Assembly: GCA_020200995.1 (NCBI GenBank)
Contig: JAIVHQ010000010.1
Coordinates: 1-16,437 of the forward strand
Length of the DNA: 16,437 bases
Source of the DNA: Flavobacteriales bacterium
GTDB taxonomy: Bacteria; Bacteroidota; Bacteroidia; Flavobacteriales_D; Cryomorphaceae
Reading direction: 5' to 3'
The position numbers were made by a program, and so were the translations under genes. The notes under the pieces were generated by a model. It was given only the letters and a program-made list of their open reading frames with translations, did not search any database and was not told the origin of the DNA. This document shows, piece after piece, positions 6,366 through 13,669 of the stretch (positions within the stretch are counted from its first letter, which is position 1; every line of letters starts with the position of its first letter).

Positions 6366-7877
6366 ATGTCAACGTCGCTTTTTACAACTCCCTTTAGCCG
6401 CATTTGTTTGTCAATTCTGTTTGTACTTCTGCTCGGCGGTATTACCCCGATGCAGGCACAGGACAGAGACGTGGACCTGACATTGGCGGGTGTCACGCAA
6501 TCGTCGGTTGAAGCCCACATCGGATTTCTCGCCTCCGATCTGCTGAGGGGCAGAGATACCCCTTCAGACGGGCTTCGCATCGCGGCGGATTACATCGCTG
6601 CTCATTTTAAGCGGCACGGTGTTCAGCCGATTTTGCCGGATGGCTACAAGCAGCCTGTGAGGCTGGTCAATGTAATTCCTGCCGACGAAGGTACCATGAA
6701 AGTCGGCGACAGAGACTTCAATGCTCCTGAGCAATTTCTCCAAGTGGCAGGTGCCGATGTGGCGATCGACGCCAAAACGGTTTTTGTAAACTACGGAACA
6801 GAGGATGATTTTGACGGGGCCAGACTCAAGGGTAAAATTGCCGTTACCCGTGGCGGAGTCGAAGGCAGCTCCAATGTGCGCGAGATGTTTATAGAAGGCA
6901 GACGCAAAGCCGAACGCGCCGAAAAGGCGGGTGCCTTGGTCTTGATTGAACTTTACAATTCGCCTCAAACGAGCTGGACGGTGCTGCAGTTCTACCTCAA
7001 TACACCACGAATGGCTTTGGAAAAAGGTGAAGACAAGGCGGGTTTTCCGACTTTTTGGATAGAGGATGTCGGAAATGAAAACCTCAAATACCTGCGCAAT
7101 CACAAGGGCAAAGCGAATGTGGAAACCCGCGGGGCTGTTCGCGAAAATCTACTTTCCGAAAATGTAGTGGGCTTCGTAGAAGGTACTGATCCCGAATTGA
7201 AAAAAGAATATGTGGTATATTCTGCTCACTACGATCACGTAGGGGTAGGTGCACCCGATGCCGAAGGCGACTCTATTTATAACGGTACCCGCGACAATGC
7301 CATCGGGACGGCTACGGTGCTTGAGGCGGCAGCAAATATTGCACAGAATCCGCTCAGGAGAAGTGCCCTCTTTGTACTTTTCACGGGTGAGGAAAAAGGG
7401 CTGCTCGGGAGTGAGTGGTTTGTGGCAAACGCCCCTGTCGACCTTAAAGACATCGTGTTCAACTTCAACAGCGACAATGCGGGCTACAATAATACCGAAG
7501 TGGCAACCGTGGTGGGGCTCAACCGCACCACTGCCGGTCCGATTATCACAGATGCTTGCAAGCAATTTGGCCTCGAAGCCATCGAAGACCCCATGCCGAG
7601 GCAAAACTTATTCGACCGCTCCGATCAGGTGAATTTTGCGAAAGCAGGAATTCCCGCCCTGATGTACAGCCTGGGAGCCACGTCATTCGATGAAGAGGTG
7701 ATGAAGTACTACCACCGCCCCGCCGATACACCGACCTCAGTAGATTATGAATATCTCTTCAAATTTACAAAGGCATATGTGCTTGCGGGTCGCAGGATCG
7801 GTGATATGGAGGAACGACCTTACTGGACCGAAGGCGATAAATACTACAGTGCCGGCGAAGAGCTTTATCGACCGTGA
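6366..7877 (+). CDS. Secreted M28-family zinc metallopeptidase with inserted PA-like domain
   Basis: This is a 503-residue exported aminopeptidase-type enzyme. A signal peptide covers about residues 1-31 (hydrophobic ICLSILFVLLLGGI, probable cleavage after MQAQ or nearby). A protease-associated-like domain lies at about 120-260, inserted before the catalytic core as in many M28 proteins. The co-catalytic zinc ligands are all visible: His288 and Asp290 in SAHYDH, Asp310 in NGTRDNAIG, Glu342/Glu343 in FTGEEKGLLGS (general base and ligand), Asp370 in NFNSDNAG and His450 in KYYHRPADTP. It should trim N-terminal residues from peptides in the periplasm or outside the cell. Substrate preference is not evident. 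No T9SS or other C-terminal sorting domain was seen. It is divergent from the desaturase; a 7/8 match to the -7 box, TATTTTCG, lies at 6337-6344. Confidence 0.92.
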   Translation: MSTSLFTTPFSRICLSILFVLLLGGITPMQAQDRDVDLTLAGVTQSSVEAHIGFLASDLLRGRDTPSDGLRIAADYIAAHFKRHGVQPILPDGYKQPVRLVNVIPADEGTMKVGDRDFNAPEQFLQVAGADVAIDAKTVFVNYGTEDDFDGARLKGKIAVTRGGVEGSSNVREMFIEGRRKAERAEKAGALVLIELYNSPQTSWTVLQFYLNTPRMALEKGEDKAGFPTFWIEDVGNENLKYLRNHKGKANVETRGAVRENLLSENVVGFVEGTDPELKKEYVVYSAHYDHVGVGAPDAEGDSIYNGTRDNAIGTATVLEAAANIAQNPLRRSALFVLFTGEEKGLLGSEWFVANAPVDLKDIVFNFNSDNAGYNNTEVATVVGLNRTTAGPIITDACKQFGLEAIEDPMPRQNLFDRSDQVNFAKAGIPALMYSLGATSFDEEVMKYYHRPADTPTSVDYEYLFKFTKAYVLAGRRIGDMEERPYWTEGDKYYSAGEELYRP

Positions 7878-7951
7878 TTTGACTTTCGACGGTTCAATTA
7901 CATGCGCATAGATCGAAGTGAGCCCTTGCTTGTATCAAGGAATGACAATCC

Positions 7952-9199
7952 TTAGCGCTCGGCGGTAAATGAGAAAGTGCTTCCCTTGCCGGGTTCGGAG
8001 TCTACAGTGATTTCTCCTCCGAGTTTCTCGGTGAGCTTTTTTACCGTAGCCAGGCCAATTCCTGTGCCGTGCTTGTTATTCCTGTCAGCTGAGGACAGCG
8101 TAGAAAACAGCACGAAAATTTTATCCTTGTCTTCTTCGGCGATTCCCCGACCGTCGTCCTTTACCGAGAAGCGGTAAAAATCATTGTCCAACCCGATTTC
8201 TATTTGAATGTGCGGAATTTTCGAATCGTTGTATTTGAGTCCGTTGGCAATTAGATTGATCAGGATTTGCTGCACGGGTGCCGATTGAATGTTTAGGATA
8301 TCTATACCGTTTCGCAGGATGTAGGAGAACCTCGCTTTATGGCTAAACAAACCCGTTACCTTGTCGAGAAGGTCGGCAGCAGAAATGTGCTCTCGGTTTG
8401 CTTCGAGTAGTTTGTCGCTTCGGTAGTGGTTGAGGATTCCGTCGATCAGGTCGCCCAACGAAGCCGCCGATTCCTGAAGAAAATCAAGGCTGCGTTTTTC
8501 GCTTTCATCGAGGCGGTCTTCGCAGCCGTCGCGCAGTAAGCTGCTGAGCGAAAATATGTTGTTCAATGGCGACTTGAGGTCGTGCGATACTACGTAAGCA
8601 AATTTTTCAAGCTCCTTAATGTGCTCGTTTGCCACTGCCTCTTTTTCTTGTAGTTCGCGATTTTTGCGCCTCAGCTCCAGTAGAATCATGACCTGGTCAG
8701 CCAGAACTTGGAGGGTATTCTGCTGTTCGCGTGTGAGCTGTTTAGGTTTTTGATCGATCACGCAAAGGGTTCCGATGGCTTGGCCGTTTGGGGTCCGCAG
8801 CGGGGCCCCTGCATAGAAGCGAATCCCATTTTCTCTGGTTACCAAAGGATTCTTTTTGAATCGCCGATCAATCGATGCATCGGGCACTTCCATCACCTCG
8901 TCCTTATTTTTGATTGCATGATTACAAAATGCGATGTCTCTCGGAGTTTCAGTCGCGTCCATGCCGTGTGCCGCTTTGAACCACTGTCTTTCGGGGTCAA
9001 TCAACGAAATGAGGGAGACCGGCGTGCCGCAGATGCGGGCGGCAATTCGGGTGAGGTTGTCATAAGCCTCCTCAGTTTCTGTATCCATTATATCGTAAGC
9101 GTAGAGGGCTTTTAGCCGCTCCCTTTCGGCTTCGTTTTCTGCTGCTGTTGTTTGCGAGATTGCTTCCGAGGGTGCTTCTTTCAGAGGTGCTTCTTTCAT
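7952..9199 (-). CDS. Soluble GAF-domain sensor histidine kinase
   Basis: This is a cytoplasmic two-component sensor of 415 residues from the ATG at 9199. There is an in-frame TTG at 9259 that adds 20 residues, but the ATG is preferred. The GAF domain covers about 30-175 (ARICGTPVSLISLIDPERQW through GTLCVID), followed by a coiled linker (LRRKNRELQEKEAVANEH). The phosphoacceptor is His206 in VVSHDLKSPLNN. In the ATPase domain the N box is NLIANGLKYN (Asn319), the first glycine box is KDDGRGI (348 onward) and the second is GTGIGLATV (378 onward). No membrane segment and no receiver domain are present, and no response regulator lies nearby, so it is an orphan kinase with an unknown signal and partner. 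A 15-base tandem duplication sits at its start codon. It converges on the M28 gene with a 74-base spacer containing no convincing terminator. Confidence 0.9.
   Translation of the reverse strand: MKEAPLKEAPSEAISQTTAAENEAERERLKALYAYDIMDTETEEAYDNLTRIAARICGTPVSLISLIDPERQWFKAAHGMDATETPRDIAFCNHAIKNKDEVMEVPDASIDRRFKKNPLVTRENGIRFYAGAPLRTPNGQAIGTLCVIDQKPKQLTREQQNTLQVLADQVMILLELRRKNRELQEKEAVANEHIKELEKFAYVVSHDLKSPLNNIFSLSSLLRDGCEDRLDESEKRSLDFLQESAASLGDLIDGILNHYRSDKLLEANREHISAADLLDKVTGLFSHKARFSYILRNGIDILNIQSAPVQQILINLIANGLKYNDSKIPHIQIEIGLDNDFYRFSVKDDGRGIAEEDKDKIFVLFSTLSSADRNNKHGTGIGLATVKKLTEKLGGEITVDSEPGKGSTFSFTAER
9171..9198. repeat. Tandem 13-base repeat (15-base period) at the histidine kinase start
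   Basis: GGTGCTTCTTTCA occurs at 9171-9183 and again at 9186-9198. In the coding direction the two 15-base units read ATGAAAGAAGCACCT and CTGAAAGAAGCACCC, giving the peptide MKEAPLKEAP. It looks like a recent in-frame duplication of the first five codons, the inner copy having CTG where the outer has the ATG start. Confidence 0.75.
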
Positions 9200-9442
9200 G
9201 ACTTGCGGTATTGATGGATTTACACCTTTATTATACAGTAAGTCATCCCCGGGGTTCAAGGTTTATGTCTGTATTTTTCTAAGATTTAGCTGCCTTTGAA
9301 GGTCTCCTGTCTAAAGAGGTCAACTCCCCTCAAGCAGTTGGATGTCGATTTTTACCCCGAACAATCTTTTTTTCCACCGTGCAGGGGGTGGTCAGCACAT
9401 TATAAAGCTGCCATGGGCTTTTTACTAACTTTACATTCTGAT

Positions 9443-9958
9443 ATGAAAGCGATATTAACTTTGTCAACAGTTGCAATGATCTGCATATTTACGCCCGTGA
9501 AAAGTCAAAACAAAACAGGGTTCGAGACCATGGTCAATGCGCTATTAAGCGGTAAGGTTGATACCTTGAGCAGTGCTTCCCTTTCCGGAAAAACGCAAGC
9601 CACGAATGTGGTGCTTTTGGATACACGCGAAGCAGAGGAGTACGAAGTGAGTCACCTGTCAGGAGCTATACATGTGGGCTACAAATCTTTTGATGAAGAG
9701 CTGGTAGCCGATTTGCCAAAAGATGCCGAGATAGTCGTCTATTGTTCGGTCGGTAAGCGCAGCGAAGAAATAGGCGATCGTTTAAAAAAAATGGGATTCA
9801 CAGACGTTCAAAACCTTTGGGGCGGTATCTTTGACTGGACGAACCGCGGATACCCCGTGGTCGATACCGAGGGCGACGAAGTATGTCGCGTTCACCCTTA
9901 CAGCCTCATGTGGGGCCTTTGGATCAATAAATGCGAAAAGACCTATGAATCACGATAG
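9443..9958 (+). CDS. Exported rhodanese-like sulfurtransferase domain protein
   Basis: This single-domain rhodanese has 171 residues from the ATG at 9443. The open frame extends upstream to 9296, but only the 9443 start places a signal peptide (KAILTLSTVAMICIFT, cleavage near residues 20-22) at the N-terminus. Domain landmarks are LLDTREAEEYEVSHLSGAIH (Asp60, Arg62) and the active-site loop with Cys101 in VVYCSVGKRS; the GGIFDW motif follows. A C-terminal tail VHPYSLMWGLWINKC resembles tails I recall from Bacteroidota rhodaneses and adds Cys148 and Cys164. It probably handles persulfide sulfur in the periplasm; substrate and partner are unknown. Its last 14 bases overlap the next gene, so the two are cotranscribed. 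A weak -7-like TAACTTTA lies at 9426-9433. Confidence 0.88.
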   Translation: MKAILTLSTVAMICIFTPVKSQNKTGFETMVNALLSGKVDTLSSASLSGKTQATNVVLLDTREAEEYEVSHLSGAIHVGYKSFDEELVADLPKDAEIVVYCSVGKRSEEIGDRLKKMGFTDVQNLWGGIFDWTNRGYPVVDTEGDEVCRVHPYSLMWGLWINKCEKTYESR

Positions 9959-10547
9959 CCTCTTAATGATTTTTGCCAGAAATCCCGAAATCGGGAAGGT
10001 AAAAACGCGGCTCGCAAAGACCATCGGTGATGAGAAAGCTCTGATGATCTACCTCAAGCTCCTCGAACATACGCATTCCGTGGCCAATCCTGTTTTTGCC
10101 GATAAGGCCATTTTTTACTCCGCCCGCGTTCAGGAATTCGACATACTGGATTACTACAAGTTTCCCAAGTTTTTGCAAAAAGGCGACAGCCTCGGCGAGC
10201 GCATGGAGCGCGCATTCGGACAGGCATTCGGGCAGCATTATGAAAAGGTGGTAATCATAGGTTCAGATTGCTACGAGCTCTCCACTGAGATCATCGAAGA
10301 TGCTTTTGCCGCACTCGACAACCACAATGTGGTACTCGGCCCGGCCCACGACGGTGGGTACTACCTGCTCGGTATGGACCGCCACTACCCCCACCTTTTT
10401 AAAGATAAAAAGTGGTCTACCGCAGATGTGCTGCTCGATACCATACTCGATTTGAAGAAGCTTAAGCTCAGCTATCAAATGCTGCCCACCCTCAGCGATG
10501 TGGATGAGGAGAAAGATCTCGGAGAGCTGCGCAAGCTCCTGGTGTGA
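9945..10547 (+). CDS. TIGR04282/DUF2064-type glycosyl- or nucleotidyltransferase-like protein
   Basis: This cytoplasmic protein of 200 residues has the GT-A nucleotide-sugar transferase fold. The N-terminal signature is MIFARNPEIGKVKTRLAKTI (8-27), resembling the nucleotide-binding loop of NTP transferases. Then come IIGSDCYEL (Asp108, metal or nucleotide position) and GPAHDGGYYLLG (132-143), both diagnostic for DUF2064. The end TLSDVDEEKDL is also typical. The family is named in TIGRFAMs as a transferase associated with radical-SAM/selenodomain proteins, and it is often near arsenosugar-type genes. No radical SAM gene is in this window. The ATG at 9945 lies inside the rhodanese gene (14-base overlap), pointing to translational coupling. 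The upstream in-frame extension to 9831 lies wholly within the rhodanese and is rejected. The substrate is unknown. Confidence 0.88.
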   Translation: MNHDSLLMIFARNPEIGKVKTRLAKTIGDEKALMIYLKLLEHTHSVANPVFADKAIFYSARVQEFDILDYYKFPKFLQKGDSLGERMERAFGQAFGQHYEKVVIIGSDCYELSTEIIEDAFAALDNHNVVLGPAHDGGYYLLGMDRHYPHLFKDKKWSTADVLLDTILDLKKLKLSYQMLPTLSDVDEEKDLGELRKLLV

Positions 10548-10606
10548 CCACTTTCTAAGCGCCCGCCGTCCCCGCGGCTGATCTGTTAATGTTTCAGGGG
10601 CAACAA

Positions 10607-10636
10607 TAGCGAACGAAGTTGGTTTCCTTATCTTTG
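10607..10636 (+). promoter_or_regulatory. Promoter of the type II NADH dehydrogenase gene
   Basis: TATCTTTG (10629-10636) matches the -7 consensus TAnnTTTG completely. Nineteen bases upstream stands TAG (10607-10609), one mismatch from TTG. The predicted start, around 10641, gives a leader of only about a dozen bases before the ATG at 10653. This separates ndh transcription from the rhodanese-transferase pair. Confidence 0.6.
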
Positions 10637-10652
10637 CGGCAATCCCATTTCA

Positions 10653-11969
10653 ATGAACGTACCCAATTCCAATCTCAAAAGAATCGTCATCGTAGGTGGA
10701 GGCTTCGGTGGGCTCCAACTCGCCAAAAATTTGCCTGCGGGCAAGTATCAGGTGGTGATGATCGATCGGCAAAACTACCACTGTTTTCAGCCCCTGCTAT
10801 ACCAAGTCGCTACGGCGGGCCTGGAAGCCGGCAACATCGCCTTTCCGCTTCGTAAGATTTTTCAGACCAAGGAAGGCTTCTATTTCCGCATGACGGAAGT
10901 GAAAGAAGTGGACGCTGAGCAGAAAAAAGTGATGACCACCATCGGCGATTTGTCCTACGATATTTTGGTGCTGGCCACGGGCTCGGCTACCAATTTTTTT
11001 GGAAACAAGTCTCTCGAGCAGCACTCCATGTCGATGAAAACGATTGTGGAGGCCCTCAACATCCGCTCATTGCTCTTACAAAATTTTGAGAAGGCCCTGC
11101 TAACCGACGACCTTAAAGAGCGACAAAGCCTGATGAATGTGGTCATTGTAGGGGGAGGACCCACTGGCGTAGAGCTGGCGGGAGCCGTTTCTGAGTTGAA
11201 AAAACACATTCTGCCCCGAGATTATCCTGACCTGGATTTCAGGTGGATGGATGTAAAGCTCCTCGAAGCGGGCGACCGTGTGCTGTCGGGCATGGCCGAT
11301 GTCTCCTCACAAAAGGCTGAGAAATACCTCAAAAAACTCGGTGTACAGGTGATGACGAAGACCATGGTCAAAGACTTTGACGGAAAGTCGATCACGACCG
11401 AGTCGAGCACCATTCCTGCCCAAACGCTAATATGGGCGGCAGGCGTGCACTGCGAACCGCCGAAGGGATTTGCACCCTCGGCCATCGCCAAAGGCAATCG
11501 GCTTGCTGTGGATGAATTCAACCGGGTGAAGGGCTACGACCATGTATACGCCATTGGCGACGCAGCGCAAATGTCGAATGAGAAGTATCCGCAAGGCCAC
11601 CCGATGGTAGCCCAGCCTGCTATTCAGCAAGGCCGAACCCTCGCCAAAAACCTGCTCCGTGAACTCAAAGGAAAAGAGTGGCGACCTTTTAAATATATAG
11701 ACCTCGGTACCATGGCCACCATCGGCCGGACGAAAGCCGTATCTGAACTTCCAGGCTGGAAATCACAGGGTGCCATAGCATGGCTGATCTGGATTTTTGT
11801 GCACCTGATGGCACTTGTGGGATTCAGAAACAGGCTCGTGGTGTTCATTACCTGGACATACAATTTTATCAATTACAACCGGGATATACGTCTTATCATC
11901 AGGCCATTTAGAAGTTTTGAAGAGCGAAAAGTTGCATTTGCGAAAGCCAAAGAAGTAGCCGCCGAGTAG
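10653..11969 (+). CDS. ndh: Type II NADH:quinone oxidoreductase (NDH-2)
   Basis: This single-subunit flavoprotein oxidises NADH and reduces quinone at the cytoplasmic face of the inner membrane without pumping protons; 438 residues. The FAD-binding Rossmann motif is IVIVGGGFGG (11-20) and the NADH-binding motif is VVIVGGGPTGVELAG (163-177). The second FAD motif is YAIGDAA (299-305), and the quinone-site stretch is MVAQPAIQQG (318-327). The substrate-loop segment CFQPLLYQVATAGLEAGNIA is typical of NDH-2. A hydrophobic C-terminal part (about 373-404) and the end WTYNFINYNRDIRLIIRP fit membrane attachment. Length matches bacterial and long mitochondrial-like forms without an EF hand. It has its own promoter and is followed after about 100 bases by the sigma factor gene. 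Confusion with sulfide:quinone reductase is unlikely. Confidence 0.93.
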   Translation: MNVPNSNLKRIVIVGGGFGGLQLAKNLPAGKYQVVMIDRQNYHCFQPLLYQVATAGLEAGNIAFPLRKIFQTKEGFYFRMTEVKEVDAEQKKVMTTIGDLSYDILVLATGSATNFFGNKSLEQHSMSMKTIVEALNIRSLLLQNFEKALLTDDLKERQSLMNVVIVGGGPTGVELAGAVSELKKHILPRDYPDLDFRWMDVKLLEAGDRVLSGMADVSSQKAEKYLKKLGVQVMTKTMVKDFDGKSITTESSTIPAQTLIWAAGVHCEPPKGFAPSAIAKGNRLAVDEFNRVKGYDHVYAIGDAAQMSNEKYPQGHPMVAQPAIQQGRTLAKNLLRELKGKEWRPFKYIDLGTMATIGRTKAVSELPGWKSQGAIAWLIWIFVHLMALVGFRNRLVVFITWTYNFINYNRDIRLIIRPFRSFEERKVAFAKAKEVAAE

Positions 11970-12071
11970 TACTTCGATGATTCCTGACGTTCTGATTTCC
12001 GCAGCCGCAGTGGGCTTGTCAAGAAAAAACATACCTGCCGCGTGCAACTTTTTTGCCGGAATACAGTCAAC

Positions 12072-12659
12072 ATGAGCAAAGAAAAACCGCAAAAATTGGG
12101 AGAAATACAATTGGCAGAAGCGTGCCGTAAAGGCGATAAACGCGCTCAAGCCCGATTGTATGAAACCTACGGTAAGCAGATGATGACAGTTTGTATACGT
12201 TATGCCCGTGATACAGATGAAGCGCAAGACCTTTTTCAGGACGGCTTTATAAAAGTATTTCGGAAAATTGGAATGTACGATGGAAAGGGCCCCCTGGGTG
12301 CCTGGATCAGACGCACCATCGCCAACAATGCCCTCGATTATTTGCGGAAGCACAAACGCGAAATGCAACAAGTGGCTTCCTACAAAGAGGCTTACATGCA
12401 CGAACAGGATGACGTGATCCATCCCTTCAACGAGGAGGTAAAAATGCCCGACAGGGACCGCTTGATGGAGTTGATCTCGAAAATGCCCCACGGATACCGC
12501 ACCGTTTTTAGCATGTACGCCGTAGAGGAATACAGCCACAAGGAAATAGCCGAGGCGCTGGGCATTACAGAAAGCACCTCAAAAACGCAGTACAGAAAAG
12601 CTAAAGGGTATCTGCGAAAATTGATTACCAATGAATTAAAGGAAGCCACAGGTGGATAG
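12072..12659 (+). CDS. ECF-type RNA polymerase sigma factor
   Basis: This alternative sigma factor has 195 residues from the ATG at 12072. An upstream in-frame start at 12042 adds ten residues without homology-like character. Region 2 spans about 25-95, with AQDLFQDGFIKVFRKI and the -10-recognition-like stretch GAWIRRTIANNALDYLRKHK. Region 4 spans about 132-185, with HGYRTVFSMYAVEEYSHKEI and the helix-turn-helix IAEALGITESTSKTQYRKAK. Regions 1 and 3 are absent, as expected for ECF factors. The next gene starts at a GTG inside its final codons (8-base overlap) and has the layout of a membrane anti-sigma factor, the usual ECF arrangement. The regulon is unknown. No TAnnTTTG promoter was seen in the 102 bases upstream, so expression may be autoregulated, but no autoregulatory site was identified. 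Confidence 0.93.
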   Translation: MSKEKPQKLGEIQLAEACRKGDKRAQARLYETYGKQMMTVCIRYARDTDEAQDLFQDGFIKVFRKIGMYDGKGPLGAWIRRTIANNALDYLRKHKREMQQVASYKEAYMHEQDDVIHPFNEEVKMPDRDRLMELISKMPHGYRTVFSMYAVEEYSHKEIAEALGITESTSKTQYRKAKGYLRKLITNELKEATGG

Positions 12660-13422
12660 AGATATTTTTGACAAAGAGATAGGCGCACGATTGCGCCAAG
12701 CAGAAGCTCCCGTGCCCGAAGGCGCCTGGGAGGCTATCAGCAATGAAATCGGCGGAGGTGCAGGCTCTTCGGGGTTTGGCTTTATGGGCGCGGCTGCGGC
12801 CGGAGCCGTGATGCTGGGATCGCTGGCCGTGTACAGTACTTTCTTCGAGCCCGACAGGGTGTCGATCGCCGAAAAACGAACGGCGGACATCGAACAAACC
12901 GTGCCTCAGCCGACCGCTGCCGAACAATCTGCATTGCCCTCGAGCGGCACCGGCGACCCTGAGCCCGATGAAGCAGCGCTGCCTGTGGCTCCGGACGGTG
13001 AGCGGGAAACTACCCCGACCGATCGCACCGCAACATTCGAGCCTGCGAAGGAAGTAAAAGCCGAGCCTGCCGAGCCTACCGAACCTGACGAAAGCAACGA
13101 ACATTCATCCTTCGCCCGAGCTGAAAACACAGATTCAAACGACATTGTACCGCACCGACCATCTACCGAGGTTTTACTGCCCGAAAGCATTCCGGCCACA
13201 GCTGTGTCCTCACCTGCTTCGGAAGCGGCTAAGCAACTTGCGGTGGCCCCCGTACAAGCCCCGGCAGAACCATTGCGGGCTTCCATCCGCGCTGAAAATC
13301 TCAAAGGATACGCACCCTTCGAAATCGATTTTGAAGCCTTCGGAAACTTCGACGAAGTGGATTGGGATTTCGGGCCTTACGGTCAATCAGCCGAGGTGAA
13401 CACCCCTTGTGGTTCCCGATAG
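12652..13422 (+). CDS. Anti-sigma-like single-pass membrane protein, truncated by frame break in a PKD-like domain
   Basis: This protein of 256 residues starts at a GTG overlapping the sigma factor stop by 8 bases. The cytoplasmic head (1-40) contains EIGARLRQAEAPVPEGAWEA, a pattern I recall from proteins encoded next to ECF sigma factors in Flavobacteriales. One membrane segment lies at about 43-62 (GFMGAAAAGAVMLGSLAV). Residues about 66-205 form a low-complexity stalk rich in Pro, Glu, Ala and Thr (KAEPAEPTEPDE). Residues about 211-250 match the first half of a PKD domain (APFEIDFEAFGNFDEVDWDF). The frame then ends abruptly with TPCGSR and a stop, exactly where the next frame opens into a T9SS type-B C-terminal domain. 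The original protein was probably longer and included that domain. An anti-sigma role is inferred from position and topology. It may be non-functional or keep its head only. Confidence 0.75.
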   Translation: MDRDIFDKEIGARLRQAEAPVPEGAWEAISNEIGGGAGSSGFGFMGAAAAGAVMLGSLAVYSTFFEPDRVSIAEKRTADIEQTVPQPTAAEQSALPSSGTGDPEPDEAALPVAPDGERETTPTDRTATFEPAKEVKAEPAEPTEPDESNEHSSFARAENTDSNDIVPHRPSTEVLLPESIPATAVSSPASEAAKQLAVAPVQAPAEPLRASIRAENLKGYAPFEIDFEAFGNFDEVDWDFGPYGQSAEVNTPCGSR

Positions 13423-13669
13423 CTTTTCACCAAATGGCGATGGCATCAACGATACCTTTAAGGCCGAAGGGGTGAATCTGGCTTCATACCAGCTGACGGT
13501 GACCGATTCTCGTGGAAACATTGTCTTCGAAACGCGAAATATCGAAGAGCCCTGGGTGTACAATGGAACGCCGGGAAGCGAACTCGACACCTATTTTGCC
13601 ATCATCCGTGCGGAAGGCGTCGACGGTAAGACCTACAAGGTGCGCCAGAGCATCAGAATCATCTTTTGA
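13409..13669 (+). pseudogene. Gliding-motility/T9SS type-B C-terminal domain fragment, out of frame with its upstream part
   Basis: The 86-residue reading frame begins VPDSFSPNGDGINDTFKAEG and ends VRQSIRIIF. This is a whole CHU_C-type (TIGR04131) sorting domain, which directs proteins through the Bacteroidota type IX secretion system. Read upstream, the frame is open only from 13400, after a TGA at 13397-13399. There is no signal peptide or plausible own start apart from the internal GTG, so it is not an independent gene. It is shifted by one base relative to the preceding membrane protein; removing one C from the CCCC run (13403-13406) would join them as AEVN-TLVVPDSF. Even joined, the second half of the PKD-like domain (roughly 30-40 residues) is missing, which argues for a deletion. 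Its stop overlaps the convergent DUF3810 gene by 11 bases. Confidence 0.7.

Noticed and set aside
7878..7951. Terminator between the convergent M28 peptidase and histidine kinase genes
   Set aside because: Only a 5-bp stem (CCTTG/CAAGG) and a bulged long-loop pairing were found, with no T tract. ATGCGCAT at 7902-7909 is a short palindrome of no clear meaning.
9230..9259. TTGAAC-N18-TATAAT on the minus strand before the histidine kinase, resembling an E. coli sigma-70 promoter
   Set aside because: Bacteroidota primary sigma factor uses TTG-N19-TAnnTTTG, so the match is probably coincidental in AT-rich DNA. It does fit the choice of ATG at 9199 over the TTG at 9259, but I do not list it as a feature.
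9374..9421. Small hairpins CCACC/GGTGG and AAAGC/GCTTT upstream of the rhodanese
   Set aside because: Stems are only 5 bp and no upstream same-strand gene needs a terminator there. Likely chance.
9296..9442. 49-residue extension of the rhodanese from 9296
   Set aside because: The sequence is not protein-like and would bury the signal peptide. The ATG at 9443 is better.
13400..13422. Programmed +1 frameshift joining the two halves of the PKD/CHU_C protein
   Set aside because: There is no stop codon or rare codon directly at the slip site of the kind seen in known +1 sites, and half of the PKD-like domain is missing, which recoding would not explain.
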